From an uncultured Oscillospiraceae bacterium (GTDB taxonomy: Bacteria; Bacillota; Clostridia; Oscillospirales; Ruminococcaceae): 5,957 nucleotides of DNA. Below are positions 5,795 to 5,957 of the stretch, one piece after another. The notes beneath the pieces are model-generated. The model saw nothing but the letters and a program-made list of their open reading frames with translations, had not been told where the DNA came from and did not search any database. Numbering within the stretch: the stretch's first letter is position 1; each line of letters begins with the position of its first letter. Where the stretch lies: positions 1 through 5,957 of the forward strand of contig CATXYA010000126.1 in the NCBI GenBank assembly GCA_958403605.1, written 5' to 3'. A program made the translations under genes and the position numbers.

Positions 5795-5957
5795 ATGAAA
5801 CGGATCTTATCGATCATTGTGGCCGCGGCTTTGGTGCTGGGCATCACGGCCTGCTCGTCCGCGCCATCTTCGTCCGCAGGGGCGGCCTCCGGCGCCGCGG
5901 CGGGCAAGGACCCGGCCGACTGCAAGGTCGGCGTCATCCAGCTGGCGGAGCACGTGG
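5795..5957 (+). CDS. ABC transporter substrate-binding lipoprotein, 3' end missing
   Basis: Only 54 codons are in the window. The product starts MKRILS, has a hydrophobic core, and reaches a lipobox GITAC with the lipid-modified Cys at residue 20 (codon at 5852). A Ser/Ala/Gly-rich linker of about 18 residues follows, as usual for Gram-positive surface lipoproteins. The mature domain opens with CKVGVIQLAEHV. This matches the first strand of the PF04392 ABC_sub_bind family, where relatives read like K-[IV]-G-[IV]-[IL]-Q-x-x-E-H. Such proteins bind a small solute outside the membrane and hand it to a permease and ATPase, whose genes normally follow directly; some are called TrpX and linked to tryptophan uptake. 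The substrate cannot be told from this fragment. The leader is too short for a T-box riboswitch. Confidence 0.88.
   Translation, partial: MKRILSIIVAAALVLGITACSSAPSSSAGAASGAAAGKDPADCKVGVIQLAEHV

Noticed and set aside
5503..5937. N-terminal extension of the DUF1836 protein up to an ATG at 5937
   Set aside because: It would overlap the lipoprotein gene, its promoter and the DUF1836 promoter. The domain begins right after the Met at 5502.

Overview
The window is GC-rich, tightly packed bacterial chromosome. The strong AGGAGG-type ribosome binding sites, a TTG start, a DUF1836 gene and the mix of families (YgiQ-type radical SAM, ComEC-like metallo-hydrolase, MATE exporter, C39-like peptidase, PF04392-type binding lipoprotein) point to a Gram-positive Clostridia member. 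A gut Oscillospiraceae/Ruminococcaceae-type organism fits best. This placement is inference from composition and gene content, not from a marker gene.

Layout. (1) Positions 2-4081, plus strand: a three-gene run that looks like one transcript. It holds the 3' part of a YgiQ-family radical SAM gene, cut by the window edge. A membrane-anchored ComEC-like metallo-beta-lactamase-fold protein follows, starting at a TTG inside the YgiQ gene (91-nt overlap). A MATE-family exporter comes last, after a 16-nt gap. (2) Positions 4100-4129: a strong hairpin with A-tract and T-tract on its two sides, read as a bidirectional terminator between convergent transcripts. (3) Positions 5502-4142, minus strand: a two-gene unit. 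The first gene is a small DUF1836 protein with a MerR-like helix-turn-helix look. The second is a membrane-anchored C39-like cysteine peptidase whose start overlaps the DUF1836 stop by 19 nt. (4) Positions 5503-5794: a 292-bp divergent intergenic region with a plausible promoter in each direction, a 10-bp inverted repeat bracketing the minus-strand promoter, and a short 5'UTR hairpin. (5) Position 5795 to the end, plus strand: the first 54 codons of a substrate-binding lipoprotein, probably the first gene of an ABC importer operon.

How they relate. The three plus-strand genes share no obvious pathway and are probably co-transcribed by packing. The DUF1836/C39-like pair is the most suggestive unit: a candidate DNA-binding regulator translationally coupled to an extracytoplasmic peptidase-like protein, with an inverted repeat around its promoter. 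I see no CRISPR array, tRNA, rRNA, insertion sequence or phage gene.
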